From Candidatus Melainabacteria bacterium (GTDB lineage Bacteria; Cyanobacteriota; Vampirovibrionia; Obscuribacterales; Obscuribacteraceae), in the NCBI GenBank assembly GCA_027451745.1, contig DAIDIP010000013.1, forward strand, positions 40,020 to 104,019: 64,000 nt of DNA. Direction: 5' to 3'. The notes under the pieces are model-generated. The model was given only the letters and a program-made list of their open reading frames with translations, had not been told where the DNA came from and did no database searches. Shown here piece by piece: positions 35,971 through 43,354 of the stretch. The position numbers and the translations under genes were made by a program. How positions within the stretch are numbered: position 1 is the stretch's first letter; the number at the start of each line of letters is the position of its first letter.

Positions 35971-36849
35971 CTAAGAAACAGCTACCATGATCATATTATG
36001 TTCGTCACAGAATTTTGTCATTTCATCTTTCTCTACTACCATAGTTTCATTAGCTTCTACAGCCAAAACACTGCCGTCCGTTTTGCCCTGCTCAGAGGAT
36101 AACATACTATTCAATGTACTCATTCCTACAGTAGGAATATCAAAGCGTTGATCTTGATTAGGCTTGGCTACTTTAACAACAACTATTGGACCGCGCGCAT
36201 AATTAACCGCCCTTTTAATCGCTTCGTCTGTACCTTCAATAGCTTCAATTGCCAAAATCATCCGATTACGAACAACAACTGTTTGACCAATATCAAGCCG
36301 AGCAATTTCTTTTGCTACTTTAAAGCCATAATTAATATCAGCATATTCTTCAGCGCTTGGTTGTCGCTTTGTCAAAACGCCCACTTCAGGAAACAAATCT
36401 CTGAGAAATTCTGACTGTGTCAGTACTCGAATACCATGACTTTCCATAAAATCTCCAACAGCAAACTGTATGGCATCGTCATTTAAATTAGGCAGTTTGC
36501 TTATAAGCTTAATAGCTGTCCAATCAAGCTTATGGATATTACGCAATAGATTAAGCTTAGGCACTTTACCTACAAATACGGCATTTTTAAGCCCTTCTTT
36601 GTCAAATAATTCTCTACTTCGCCCTACTTGCCCAGGAGCAATTTGATACACCTTATCTACAATATGCTCTAATTGATGGGCAGCAGCATCGGACAATGCA
36701 AAACCTATTACTCTATAACCCTTTTCTTTAGCTGATTGAGCCAAAATAGAAGGCAATTTACCCTCGCCAGCTATTAGCCCAAGCGCCTTTTCAGTGCTTG
36801 TATTTGTCATTGACCTATTAGTATCCGTTTTTTGCATTAATCCACTCAT
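35971..36849 (-). CDS. lpxI: UDP-2,3-diacylglucosamine pyrophosphatase LpxI
   Basis: LpxI hydrolyses UDP-2,3-diacylglucosamine to lipid X and UMP in lipid A synthesis and replaces LpxH in many bacteria. The product shows the N-terminal LIAGEGKLPSILAQSAKEKG fold and the GQVGRSRELFDKEG segment. The catalytic C-terminal domain includes LPNLNDDAI, VVRNRMILAIEAIEGTDEAI, and the DIPTVGMSTLN segment. Length (292) is close to the usual 270-290. It is direct evidence for lipid A in this organism. Confidence 0.9.
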   Translation of the reverse strand: MSGLMQKTDTNRSMTNTSTEKALGLIAGEGKLPSILAQSAKEKGYRVIGFALSDAAAHQLEHIVDKVYQIAPGQVGRSRELFDKEGLKNAVFVGKVPKLNLLRNIHKLDWTAIKLISKLPNLNDDAIQFAVGDFMESHGIRVLTQSEFLRDLFPEVGVLTKRQPSAEEYADINYGFKVAKEIARLDIGQTVVVRNRMILAIEAIEGTDEAIKRAVNYARGPIVVVKVAKPNQDQRFDIPTVGMSTLNSMLSSEQGKTDGSVLAVEANETMVVEKDEMTKFCDEHNMIMVAVS

Positions 36850-37030
36850 TATCTTAATTATCTAACATTGGCAAGTTTTTTTCTCCTTGTCTAGCAATAT
36901 AGGCTTCTTAGAAGATAATCTTGACAGTTAGACAATTAATTGATTAAACTGACTTAAGTCGTCTCCTTCTATCAAGCCCTCTTCAGAGCTTAGCTGAAGA
37001 ATTCTACTAACAATAATTTTGGTATTTTCG

Positions 37031-37573
37031 ATGTTTCTTACACCTGCTATAATAGCTAATCTAAAAATTTCTTTGTCTCGCTCTTTACCGAGTCTTCTTA
37101 TAATTAGTTTTTTTGCTTCGCCCGCATTTTGCCAACGCGATTACGATCCAAATTTTAGTCATTTTTATATGGGTCGACAACAATGGACTGTAGAAGATAA
37201 TTCGCCCGTTATTATTAACAGAGCAGGCACTGCCCCTGGTGCTATGAATGGCGCTTTGCCAAACCGCGCCACCCCACTACCAAAAGCCGGTTGGCAAGGT
37301 TATGCCCCTATAGACAATTCCCCTGCTAGTGCTACTTCAAAAACTCCTGGTGGTTCAGGCACATCTAAAGTTAGACGTGCCATAGCCGGCAATAGAGGCA
37401 AAGCAGGTAACCTAACTGGCAACAAATCTCCCTCTGGTATACAAAGCTATAAGCCTTATGCAAGCTACCCAGCTCCTGTTGCCAACCCCGCTGCAGCCGA
37501 TTTGCAACAAACTAGTACTCATGTAAAAGGTAACCTTCTACACTGGGCACGCCGTACACAGCGGCAAGAATAA
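37031..37573 (+). CDS. Small exported basic Pro/Gly/Ala-rich protein
   Basis: The ATG at 37,031 is preferred over an in-frame TTG 12 bases upstream. A signal peptide (SLPSLLIISFFASPAFCQ) precedes about 150 residues rich in Pro, Gly, Ala, Asn and basic residues with little predicted structure (for example NRAGTAPGAMNGALPNRATP). The family is not recognised. It ends 85 bases before the tRNA-Arg gene. Confidence 0.6.
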   Translation: MFLTPAIIANLKISLSRSLPSLLIISFFASPAFCQRDYDPNFSHFYMGRQQWTVEDNSPVIINRAGTAPGAMNGALPNRATPLPKAGWQGYAPIDNSPASATSKTPGGSGTSKVRRAIAGNRGKAGNLTGNKSPSGIQSYKPYASYPAPVANPAAADLQQTSTHVKGNLLHWARRTQRQE

Positions 37574-37658
37574 GCTTATAGCCAGTTGACAATATCAGTT
37601 CACATTATGCATTGACCAGCAGACAATTGCTCTTCTTATTGCTACCATAGCTTGATAT

Positions 37659-37732
37659 CTGCCCGTAGCCCAGTTGGATAGAGCGCATGGCTACGAACCA
37701 TGAGGTCGGAGGTTCGAGTCCTCCCGGGCAGG
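37659..37732 (+). tRNA. tRNA-Arg (anticodon ACG)
   Basis: The 74-base sequence folds into a full cloverleaf. The 7-bp acceptor stem is perfect (CTGCCCG with CGGGCAG), the anticodon stem is CATGG/CCATG with loop CTACGAA (anticodon ACG at 37,693-37,695), and the T arm is GGAGG-TTCGAGT-CCTCC. The discriminator base is G and CCA is not encoded. The gene is the integration target of the element that follows, and its 3' 42 bases are repeated at 60,914-60,955. Its original terminator appears to have been moved to 60,979. Confidence 0.96.
37691..37732 (+). repeat. attL core: 42-bp direct repeat within tRNA-Arg
   Basis: The segment from the first base of the anticodon loop to the discriminator base of tRNA-Arg is repeated identically at 60,914-60,955. 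This is the classical crossover pattern of tyrosine integrases that use tRNA genes, and it restores a functional tRNA at the left junction. Confidence 0.92.
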
Positions 37733-37748
37733 CATCTTTCAAGGATCG

Positions 37749-38111
37749 TTGTTTCGACCGGACTACTTCTGGACTACCTCAGGTGTCATTTCTGAGCACA
37801 GCTTGGCTGCCGCCTATTATCCATTGTTTGCAGCAGCGACATCAGTGCATGACAAGCTCCATATCTTTTGCCGTCAGATCCCCACAGCTCGTCTCAAAAA
37901 CTCGATAATGGATTTCCATAATCCACGATGTAAGATGCTGTCCAGTTTAATGGCTAATACCGACGCTAATGTTGCCTTAATTCAAAGTGTGTTGAACCAG
38001 AAATATCTTCGAACCACACTGAAAGTTTATGCCAAAGTTGCCCGATGTGTCGAGCCGGAAGCGCAAGAAAAAGCGCGTAAGCTTATGTTATTCTCAATCA
38101 ATATTGCATAG
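37749..38111 (+). pseudogene. Decayed C-terminal fragment of a tyrosine integrase
   Basis: The last 60 residues of this frame match the C-terminal catalytic region of phage-type integrases (LSSLMANTDANVALIQSVLN, then TTLKVYAKVA, then EAQEKARKLM) and parallel the intact integrase at the other end (LGSALANSGINVALVKSILH, then TTLSHYAFA). The conserved His of the box II HxxR-H-Y set is replaced (LNQK instead of LHHK), while the tyrosine remains. The N-terminal half of the frame shows no integrase domain. It is best read as the remnant of an older element that used the same tRNA. Confidence 0.65.
37760..37778. promoter_or_regulatory. Left-end copy of a 19-bp motif, candidate integrase arm site
   Basis: GGACTACTTCTGGACTACC lies 28 bases inside the left att core and is repeated exactly at 60,775-60,793 near the right core. 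It consists of two GGACTAC units 11 bases apart. Repeated short motifs flanking the core are typical arm-type binding sites of tyrosine integrases. Confidence 0.6.
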
Positions 38112-38136
38112 GTCGTCGCAATAATTTGTTTTGACT

Positions 38137-39375
38137 TTATCTGGCTAGAAGTAGCAGATTTTTTAGCACACCAGAATTTTTTATAATTTCCGCCTGAAAT
38201 AAATTGTCAGTCCCGTTCAATCCGCAAGCATGGGCAATAAGCTCAAGGATTTCGCAAGCTTTTTCTTCGAACTGATCTCGCAGTTCTGATATGCTGAAGT
38301 TGCTTTGAACATCAATTGTTTTATCAACAATGTAAGATGGCTCTAGCTTAGCACTTGCCTGACAACGTTGGACATCTACACACCTTCCAGCCACATTGCT
38401 TATATTACATAAAAAACTAATAAACCCCGAATATGCAGTCTGCTCAAATAAAGAACGAGAAGCCGCTAGGAAGTATATTACCTTGTGTGCAAGCAAAAGA
38501 TAGTTCATTTCTTGTTGATAGGGAAGGCTAGCTGTTGTCCGATGAAGGAAGAAGCCGTGTTGTTCTAGCTCTAAAAAATCAAAATCACCTTGAGCGAGTT
38601 GACCAAAGGTTCTAGCAGCCTTTGGATCAACCTGCCCATGTGCATTCAAAGCACCACCAGCAACGACTCGTGTTTTCCCCTGAGTAAAGTGCATATTATG
38701 ATCACGAGCTAGTCTATCCAATAGGTCGATTGCTTCTTTATAAGAAAAAAGTGGTTCAGTTGGAAAAACTGGACAGACAGAAAGAGAAAGGATTGCGTTA
38801 CCGGCACCCAATTCTCTAGAAGGATTAAAGAAGCCAATCTCCCTTAACCAGTTTGTGAAACGATCAGAGTTTCGATCATAAAGGCTTTTCTTAAGAAGAA
38901 TTGATTGTTGACGACGCTCATAAAGCCAGGACAATTGATCTGGAGACGCTATATCTTCCGGACGGCTGCTTTGTCCTGTCCTAATAATAGGCATACCATC
39001 AAATAAATGTGGTGTTGTTATGCTTTGAGGTACCCGGATCACTATAAAACACAGATTCTGTGTTGAATTTGCACAAATTTTGGTCTCTACGTGTAGAACT
39101 GGTTGAATATGGCTATGTATCAAATTTTCAATTGTTCCGAGGTAGTTGCTTTTATATGTTAATCCAGTAGCTGGTAACAGCGGTTTGTCACCATTATCTG
39201 CTACTCCTACCAAAATATTGCCTCCAAAAGTATTGGCCATTCCGGCAATTGTTTTGGCAATGTTTTTAGAAATATCTTGCTTATAGTCTAAGGTTTGCCC
39301 TTCGTACTTCTTCAGATCGCAAAATTTAACGATGTCTTCGTAACTAATATCACTTACTGACCTAGATTCTAGCAT
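38137..39375 (-). CDS. AlbA_2/Schlafen-type putative DNA- or RNA-binding protein
   Basis: The N-terminal 145 residues form an AlbA_2 domain: YEGQTLDYKQDISKNIAKTI, with the acidic/lysine pair, then GMANTFGGNILVGVADNG and IQPVLHVETK. This is the domain shared with Schlafen-like proteins and often misnamed as a divergent AAA ATPase. The rest (about 150-412) has no recognised domain. AlbA_2 proteins are common in prophages and defence islands, but roles vary. The gene is monocistronic, with a near-consensus promoter and an operator-like inverted repeat upstream, so tight regulation is likely. Confidence 0.7.
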   Translation of the reverse strand: MLESRSVSDISYEDIVKFCDLKKYEGQTLDYKQDISKNIAKTIAGMANTFGGNILVGVADNGDKPLLPATGLTYKSNYLGTIENLIHSHIQPVLHVETKICANSTQNLCFIVIRVPQSITTPHLFDGMPIIRTGQSSRPEDIASPDQLSWLYERRQQSILLKKSLYDRNSDRFTNWLREIGFFNPSRELGAGNAILSLSVCPVFPTEPLFSYKEAIDLLDRLARDHNMHFTQGKTRVVAGGALNAHGQVDPKAARTFGQLAQGDFDFLELEQHGFFLHRTTASLPYQQEMNYLLLAHKVIYFLAASRSLFEQTAYSGFISFLCNISNVAGRCVDVQRCQASAKLEPSYIVDKTIDVQSNFSISELRDQFEEKACEILELIAHACGLNGTDNLFQAEIIKNSGVLKNLLLLAR

Positions 39376-39415
39376 TACCGCCCCGTTGTACCAATTGAGA
39401 CCGCCGCCCTCTGCT

Positions 39416-39459
39416 TATAAACTCATTATAGTTTATATCCATTTTCAATCGCTTGTCAA
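39416..39459 (-). promoter_or_regulatory. Sigma70 promoter with overlapping operator for the AlbA_2 gene
   Basis: On the minus strand TTGACA (39,459-39,454) and TATAAA (39,437-39,432) are separated by 16 bases, close to consensus. A perfect 8-bp inverted repeat, TATAAACT/AGTTTATA with a 6-base spacer (39,416-39,437), covers the -10 element and the expected start site. That layout fits a repressor site. The leader to the ATG is about 50 bases. Confidence 0.65.
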
Positions 39460-39516
39460 ACTGACAGACACAACTAAAAAGCAGGGCAGACAGTGCGTCA
39501 ACTCAAGTTTCCATAG

Positions 39517-40143
39517 CTACTCTGTGCATAGCTCGCAATAGTGAGATATAGGTCTATCGTTACCTATAATTTTCAATCCTGGAACTAAACATTTGGCAAG
39601 TTCATAATCCTCGAGCGCTAATTCTGGATGCCCCATTTTATTGTGGACCATAGCTCGATTAATAACCGGCCAAATCTTCCATATGTTTTCTCCTGCTGTT
39701 GACCCCATAGGCGGTATCGGATTATCCATCATCAAATCAACTGCAGTATTCATGTCCATAAGGGCCTTGTCCAGTTGATCTAGCGAATAAAAAGTCTCTC
39801 CCCGATAAGTGTATGCGGCAGCCGATTTAGGGTCGAGAGCTAAGGCTTTATTGCAATCCGCCTGAGCTTTTTCGTACTCCTCTATTTGTATATAACAATA
39901 GGCACGATAAGAAAGAAGAATCGATCGGTTCTTTTTCCAAGACGAATTTATAAAATCAGGTGCCGGCCAAATAGCTAATATTCTCTTGAGATGAACCAAA
40001 GCATCTTTGAAGCGCTTTTCTTGTATACATTTGCCTGCTTTTTCGTAGCCTTTATCTATGCGCGTCGAGTTAATAAGTGTTAGCAGAAAAAGTAAACCGT
40101 ATAGTATAAAAATTGACCCTGCAATTAGAAATATGGTGCTCAT
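39517..40143 (-). CDS. Membrane-anchored TPR protein
   Basis: The start at 40,143 is chosen because a strong GTGGAGGGA site precedes it; the frame is open 90 bases further upstream without such a site. One N-terminal membrane helix (TIFLIAGSIFILYGLLFLLT) leads into about 180 residues with tetratricopeptide repeats (for example SYRAYCYIQIEEYEKAQADC and AYTYRGETFYSLDQLDKALM). The C-terminus contains CELC. It is typical of the host's many TPR proteins, so it may be cargo captured by the element. Function is unknown. Confidence 0.65.
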   Translation of the reverse strand: MSTIFLIAGSIFILYGLLFLLTLINSTRIDKGYEKAGKCIQEKRFKDALVHLKRILAIWPAPDFINSSWKKNRSILLSYRAYCYIQIEEYEKAQADCNKALALDPKSAAAYTYRGETFYSLDQLDKALMDMNTAVDLMMDNPIPPMGSTAGENIWKIWPVINRAMVHNKMGHPELALEDYELAKCLVPGLKIIGNDRPISHYCELCTE

Positions 40144-40276
40144 AATTCCCTCCACTTTGTTGAACAATCTGCAATAGCAAACGAACGTCAGCATTATGCA
40201 TCGAGGTTGTGCAAACTTTGTGACTACTGGCAAGAGTAGTTTGTATTTCTTGCACCGTTTGTCTTATCTCTAAATT

Positions 40277-40290
40277 ATTGACATGTCAAT
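40277..40290. promoter_or_regulatory. 14-bp perfect palindrome upstream of ssb
   Basis: ATTGACATGTCAAT is perfectly palindromic and lies between the divergent TPR and ssb genes. It places a TTGACA hexamer on each strand, but neither has a convincing -10 partner at standard spacing. It may be a regulator binding site. Confidence 0.35.
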
Positions 40291-40363
40291 TTATAGATGT
40301 TGCTGTTCTTTAGATTTGCGAACCCCTTGTAGTCCAAAATTTGATGCGAATCTAGCACAACTT

Positions 40364-40425
40364 TTCCAGATGGCAATGGCAAACCTTATGCAAGGCGCGC
40401 TACGCGCGTCCATTGCCATCTGGAA
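40364..40425. repeat. Large inverted repeat (16-bp perfect arms, nested GC hairpin) upstream of ssb
   Basis: TTCCAGATGGCAATGG at 40,364-40,379 pairs perfectly with CCATTGCCATCTGGAA at 40,410-40,425. The 30-base interior contains a second stem (GCGCG/CGCGC with a 3-base loop). It ends 71 bases before the ssb start, so it is either in the ssb leader or a replication/transfer structure such as a single-strand origin or oriT. No T-run follows the right arm, which argues against an intrinsic terminator. Confidence 0.6.
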
Positions 40426-40496
40426 CAAGCGCCTGCGGCGGTGTAACCACTTGCGCTCTTGTAGTGGCATCAAGGACCACAAGGAGGTACTAGATC

Positions 40497-40838
40497 ATGA
40501 ACAACACAATTACAATAATTGGCCACGTTGGGCAAAATCCTTTAGAAAAGATATTTGCGTCAGGCAAGAAAGTGGTCAAGTTTTCGGTAGCAGTAAGCGA
40601 ATATGCTCCGGTAGATAAGCGATCCGATACGTTATGGATCGATGTACAAGCTTGGAATGAACTTGGTGATAGAGTTTTATCGCATATCACTAAAGGTCGT
40701 GAAGTTGTTATCGACGGTAAATTGACTTTGGATAAATACACCGATAAAAATGGACGTGAGATAGTTAAGCCAGTAATCAATCTTGTTGGTTACCACTTAT
40801 GTGGCAAAAAGAATGGCACATCTAAGTCCCAGAATTAA
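40497..40838 (+). CDS. ssb: Short single-stranded DNA-binding protein (element-encoded)
   Basis: The 113-residue product is an OB-fold SSB: ITIIGHVGQNPLEKIFASGK, then VVKFSVAVSEYAPVDKRSD, then LWIDVQAWNELGDRVLSHI, matching the bacterial SSB core. It lacks the usual glycine-rich linker and acidic tip that recruits partner proteins, as often seen in mobile-element SSBs. An ideal AAGGAGGT site precedes the ATG by 8 bases. It likely protects the transferred single strand. A strong hairpin follows the stop. Confidence 0.88.
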   Translation: MNNTITIIGHVGQNPLEKIFASGKKVVKFSVAVSEYAPVDKRSDTLWIDVQAWNELGDRVLSHITKGREVVIDGKLTLDKYTDKNGREIVKPVINLVGYHLCGKKNGTSKSQN

Positions 40839-40855
40839 TCCCAAGTAAATTAAAG

Positions 40856-40890
40856 AGAATAGGCAGAGTTATCAGGACTCTGCCTATTCT
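40856..40890. terminator. Strong hairpin after ssb
   Basis: AGAATAGGCAGAGT and ACTCTGCCTATTCT form a perfect 14-bp stem with a 7-base loop, 18 bases after the ssb stop. No long T-run follows on the plus strand, so termination efficiency is uncertain, but position and strength favour a terminator. Confidence 0.6.
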
Positions 40891-41023
40891 ACTGGCGGAG
40901 ATTATTTTATTTAGCGAGTACGAGTACACTAAAATAGTAGTGCTAATGTTCCTACGCATCCCGAAAACGTTTCAATGACAGATTTTATATAAGACTGTTG
41001 AAAGGTATTTAAATGCTTTGGCT

Positions 41024-41437
41024 TTAAGCTAGTATATTCAAAAATTGTGCGGGTGAAATGATCTTTGTTTCTTCGTAAGATCCTAAACAGAGTAAATGTT
41101 TTTCGTCTCCAGTAACTAAGTAGTCGCAATTTGAGATATGAGCGCAGGCGAGATATGGGTTGTCTTTGGGATCTAAACTGACAGACGGTGAATACTCCAG
41201 AGGAATAGAAATCAAAATCGCCTTGAGCTGAATTAGTTTTAGCAATTCTGAAGTCGTCTCAGGTCTTATATGTTTAAGCTTTGGCCGTTGAAAAACATCT
41301 GTCAATTCAGTCAGAAGATGTGCAGGATATATTGCGATAAAAAGGTTCTGTTTAAAGGCTTCAATGACGGATCGGCAAACACCATTAGCAACAGCTGCCC
41401 CAATCCAGACATTGGCATCAATTACTGCCTTTATCAC
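41024..41437 (-). CDS. PIN-domain toxin (RNase) of a toxin-antitoxin pair
   Basis: The 137-residue product is a PIN domain. It has the N-terminal metal-binding D7 in AVIDANVW, an acidic residue in LLTELTDVF, DPKDNPYLACAH with its conserved aspartates, and VTGDEKHL. PIN toxins are magnesium-dependent RNases, often cleaving tRNA or rRNA. The gene starts within the last 20 bases of the upstream antitoxin-like gene, the usual order and overlap of toxin-antitoxin operons. It probably stabilises the element. Confidence 0.82.
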   Translation of the reverse strand: MIKAVIDANVWIGAAVANGVCRSVIEAFKQNLFIAIYPAHLLTELTDVFQRPKLKHIRPETTSELLKLIQLKAILISIPLEYSPSVSLDPKDNPYLACAHISNCDYLVTGDEKHLLCLGSYEETKIISPAQFLNILA

Positions 41438-41672
41438 GTTGGTTTCGTTGCTCCGATCGGTAAGCCATTACTTCTTCTGCTATTTCATCTTCTGTAAGAG
41501 GTGGCAAGTTTTTTGATTGTTCATCAATTTCTTTAATCAAGGCGTCCCATCTTCTAGCCCAGGTTTTATTGTTTAACCTCTGGCGAAGCTTTTCTTGTTT
41601 ATCTAATGGTAGTCGGTCTATGAGCTGTTCTATTTGCTCATATGCCGCAATTTCTCTTTCAGGCATAGCCAT
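41418..41672 (-). CDS. Putative antitoxin partner of the PIN toxin
   Basis: The 84-residue acidic/helical protein (AAYEQIEQLIDRLPLDKQEK and PLTEDEIAEEVMAYR) overlaps the PIN gene by 20 bases. Its C-terminal half (NLPPLTEDEIAEEV) resembles the toxin-wrapping tails of small antitoxins found with PIN toxins. No clear DNA-binding fold is visible. The assignment rests mainly on context. Confidence 0.7.
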   Translation of the reverse strand: MAMPEREIAAYEQIEQLIDRLPLDKQEKLRQRLNNKTWARRWDALIKEIDEQSKNLPPLTEDEIAEEVMAYRSEQRNQRDKGSN

Positions 41673-41862
41673 GATAATGACCTCGAATTACGATATATAT
41701 TTTAGCTCAATATAAAGTGGAAGGGAAGAGATGTTAGGAGGACTTCTGAACCATTGTCCTAATTACTTGATACTTTTAGTTGGCATTTATACCGCCGTGC
41801 GCACTTCGCGTAGAAGTTGCAAAGCTGTTAATACATAGTGCAAGTGGAAGTGCAGGATAAGG

Positions 41863-41980
41863 GGGTGCCAGCAAATCCCGTAAAGCCTCATGGGTGGCAG
41901 CATATCGCGCTGGCACTTTCGCTTTAGGGTGCCAGCAAAATCCGTAAAGGCGCACGGGTGGAGGCATATCGCGCTGGCAC
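41863..41980. repeat. Two 54-bp imperfect tandem repeats, each with an internal inverted repeat
   Basis: Copies at 41,863-41,916 and 41,927-41,980 share most positions. Each begins with GGGTGCCAGC and ends with GCTGGCAC, so each can fold with an 8-bp stem GTGCCAGC/GCTGGCAC, and each contains CATATCGCG. They sit in the 389-base gene-free stretch 41,673-42,061. Their GC content is higher than the surroundings. They may be a REP-like element, a regulator site or an iteron-like pair. The rest of the gap holds a TATAAT at 42,015-42,020 that could serve the next gene. Confidence 0.65.
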
Positions 41981-42061
41981 GGCGTGAAAAACTAAAGATT
42001 GCTAATGGAGAGGCTATAATTATTTTTCTGGTGCTGAAGTTGTCAGATTATAGGGAAAATC

Positions 42062-42532
42062 ATGAAAACCCAGTTAGAAATTGAAAAACTTGGACCTCTA
42101 AAACTACCAGCTAACCAGGCATCTCTTTTTGAACAACAAATAGCGGAAACTGATACGGAGCTTACAGCTCTTGGAGTAGCTCCGCGTGAACCGTTGATGT
42201 TAAGGAAGCCTACTCCTCGTCCTGAATACGAACACGTTAAATGCAACGGATTAATCTTTGTATTTAAATACGATGACAAAAAGCAGGACATTCTGCATAT
42301 TTATTCAAGACATCTGACTACGCCGGATGATGCTCTTGATCTATATTTCAATTATGAATCTGTATGGGATGAGGAGCGCAAGCGGTACGCAAATTTTTCT
42401 GACACGCACGGATTGTACTGGTTCTGGTGCAATAAAGAAAAAAAAGTAATTATGGTCATCTCATGTTTTAAACGACAAAATGGTCGTCCAGGCAATGGAC
42501 ACAATGGTTCTTCTAGCCAGAAGTCATCATAG
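42062..42532 (+). CDS. Hypothetical protein of the mobile element
   Basis: A 156-residue soluble protein. The central part (YEHVKCNGLIFVFKYDDKKQ, then ILHIYSRHLTTPDDALDLYF and LYWFWCNKEKKVIMVISCF) is compact alpha/beta-like and aromatic-rich. The C-terminus is a polar Gly/Asn/Ser tail. No family is recognised. A TATAAT element lies about 42 bases upstream, and a hairpin closes the gene from the convergent mobilization operon. Confidence 0.6.
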   Translation: MKTQLEIEKLGPLKLPANQASLFEQQIAETDTELTALGVAPREPLMLRKPTPRPEYEHVKCNGLIFVFKYDDKKQDILHIYSRHLTTPDDALDLYFNYESVWDEERKRYANFSDTHGLYWFWCNKEKKVIMVISCFKRQNGRPGNGHNGSSSQKSS

Positions 42533-42539
42533 TCACCAA

Positions 42540-42571
42540 AAGGCACAGGCAGTGTTTTTTACCTGTGCCTT
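42540..42571. terminator. Bidirectional hairpin between convergent genes
   Basis: AAGGCACAGG and CCTGTGCCTT form a perfect 10-bp stem with a T-rich 12-base loop, 8 bases after the hypothetical gene and 31 bases before the end of the mobilization operon. It could terminate both transcripts. Confidence 0.6.
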
Positions 42572-42601
42572 AAATTTTGGAGTGAAATCAAATAATTATT
42601 G

Positions 42602-43309
42602 CTACCGTGAAGATGAGTAGCGATCTTGAAGCATTGGTTTATTATGCCCTTGTTGCTTGTGTTTCTTGAGGCTAAAGAATATATTTTTGTTTTTGCCCCA
42701 TGCGTTTAAAGCTAAGGATTTAAATTTTGAATGTGCGGATATCAAAACACGTACTGGAGCACCTTTTAACTGTTCCATAATTTGAGTGCTTTTGGCAGAT
42801 AAGATCTGCCGGTGGTTTTTTATCAGGAAAAATCCCATTACAAATACTGCAAGCAAGAAAATGTCAAAAGTATGGTGAACAAGCATGCTGATTACGGAAT
42901 TCACTAATCCAAGTAATAGTTGTATCGCTATTATTGCTAATACTATTGCTGCTAATCCATATAAGAATTCTTTTTCTGTTTTTGTGTCAGATATTTGATA
43001 TGTCTCACGGATGATTCTGGAATACTGTGGATCATTTGCTGCTCCGCCACTTCCACCTTTAGGTCCTCTATAGCCGTTGCCACCACCGCCGCCTCCGCCG
43101 TTGTTGATTGGGCGAACATTTGCTTTTGCGGCGGTGATATTTGATCTTGCTTGCTTTATATCAGGCTTCGACACTCTAATATTTGGCTTCGCCTGAGTTA
43201 TTTCTCTAGAGCTTGGTATTTTACATATTTCTGTTGACTTTAAATAGATTCTTGTTATTTCAGTTGATTTGGGCAAAGTGCTAGGAAGCATTTTTTCATT
43301 GTTTTGCAT
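42602..43309 (-). CDS. Membrane protein with glycine-rich linker, last gene of the mobilization operon
   Basis: The 235-residue product has a polar N-terminus of about 65 residues, a pure glycine run (NNGGGGGGGNGYRGPKGG), then two membrane helices (FLYGLAAIVLAIIAIQLLLG and FDIFLLAVFVMGFFLI) and a basic cytoplasmic tail. No family is recognised. It starts 45 bases after the coupling-protein gene on the same strand, so it likely contributes to the transfer machinery at the membrane. Confidence 0.6.
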   Translation of the reverse strand: MQNNEKMLPSTLPKSTEITRIYLKSTEICKIPSSREITQAKPNIRVSKPDIKQARSNITAAKANVRPINNGGGGGGGNGYRGPKGGSGGAANDPQYSRIIRETYQISDTKTEKEFLYGLAAIVLAIIAIQLLLGLVNSVISMLVHHTFDIFLLAVFVMGFFLIKNHRQILSAKSTQIMEQLKGAPVRVLISAHSKFKSLALNAWGKNKNIFFSLKKHKQQGHNKPMLQDRYSSSR

Positions 43310-43354
43310 CTTTTCTCCTTAATATTCGCGACTAAATAAATAAACTTCTTATGT

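Noticed and set aside
39376..39412. Sequence on the minus strand resembling a tRNA D-arm (TCTCAATTGGTACAAC)
   Set aside because: No matching acceptor, anticodon or T arm follows, and the stretch runs into the start of the AlbA_2 gene.
40283..40618. 111-codon plus-strand frame covering the inverted repeat and the start of ssb
   Set aside because: It overlaps ssb, which has an ideal ribosome binding site and clear homology; the frame is a by-product.
41776..41967. Minus-strand frame running through the 54-bp tandem repeats
   Set aside because: Its sequence is dictated by the repeats and has no start signal.
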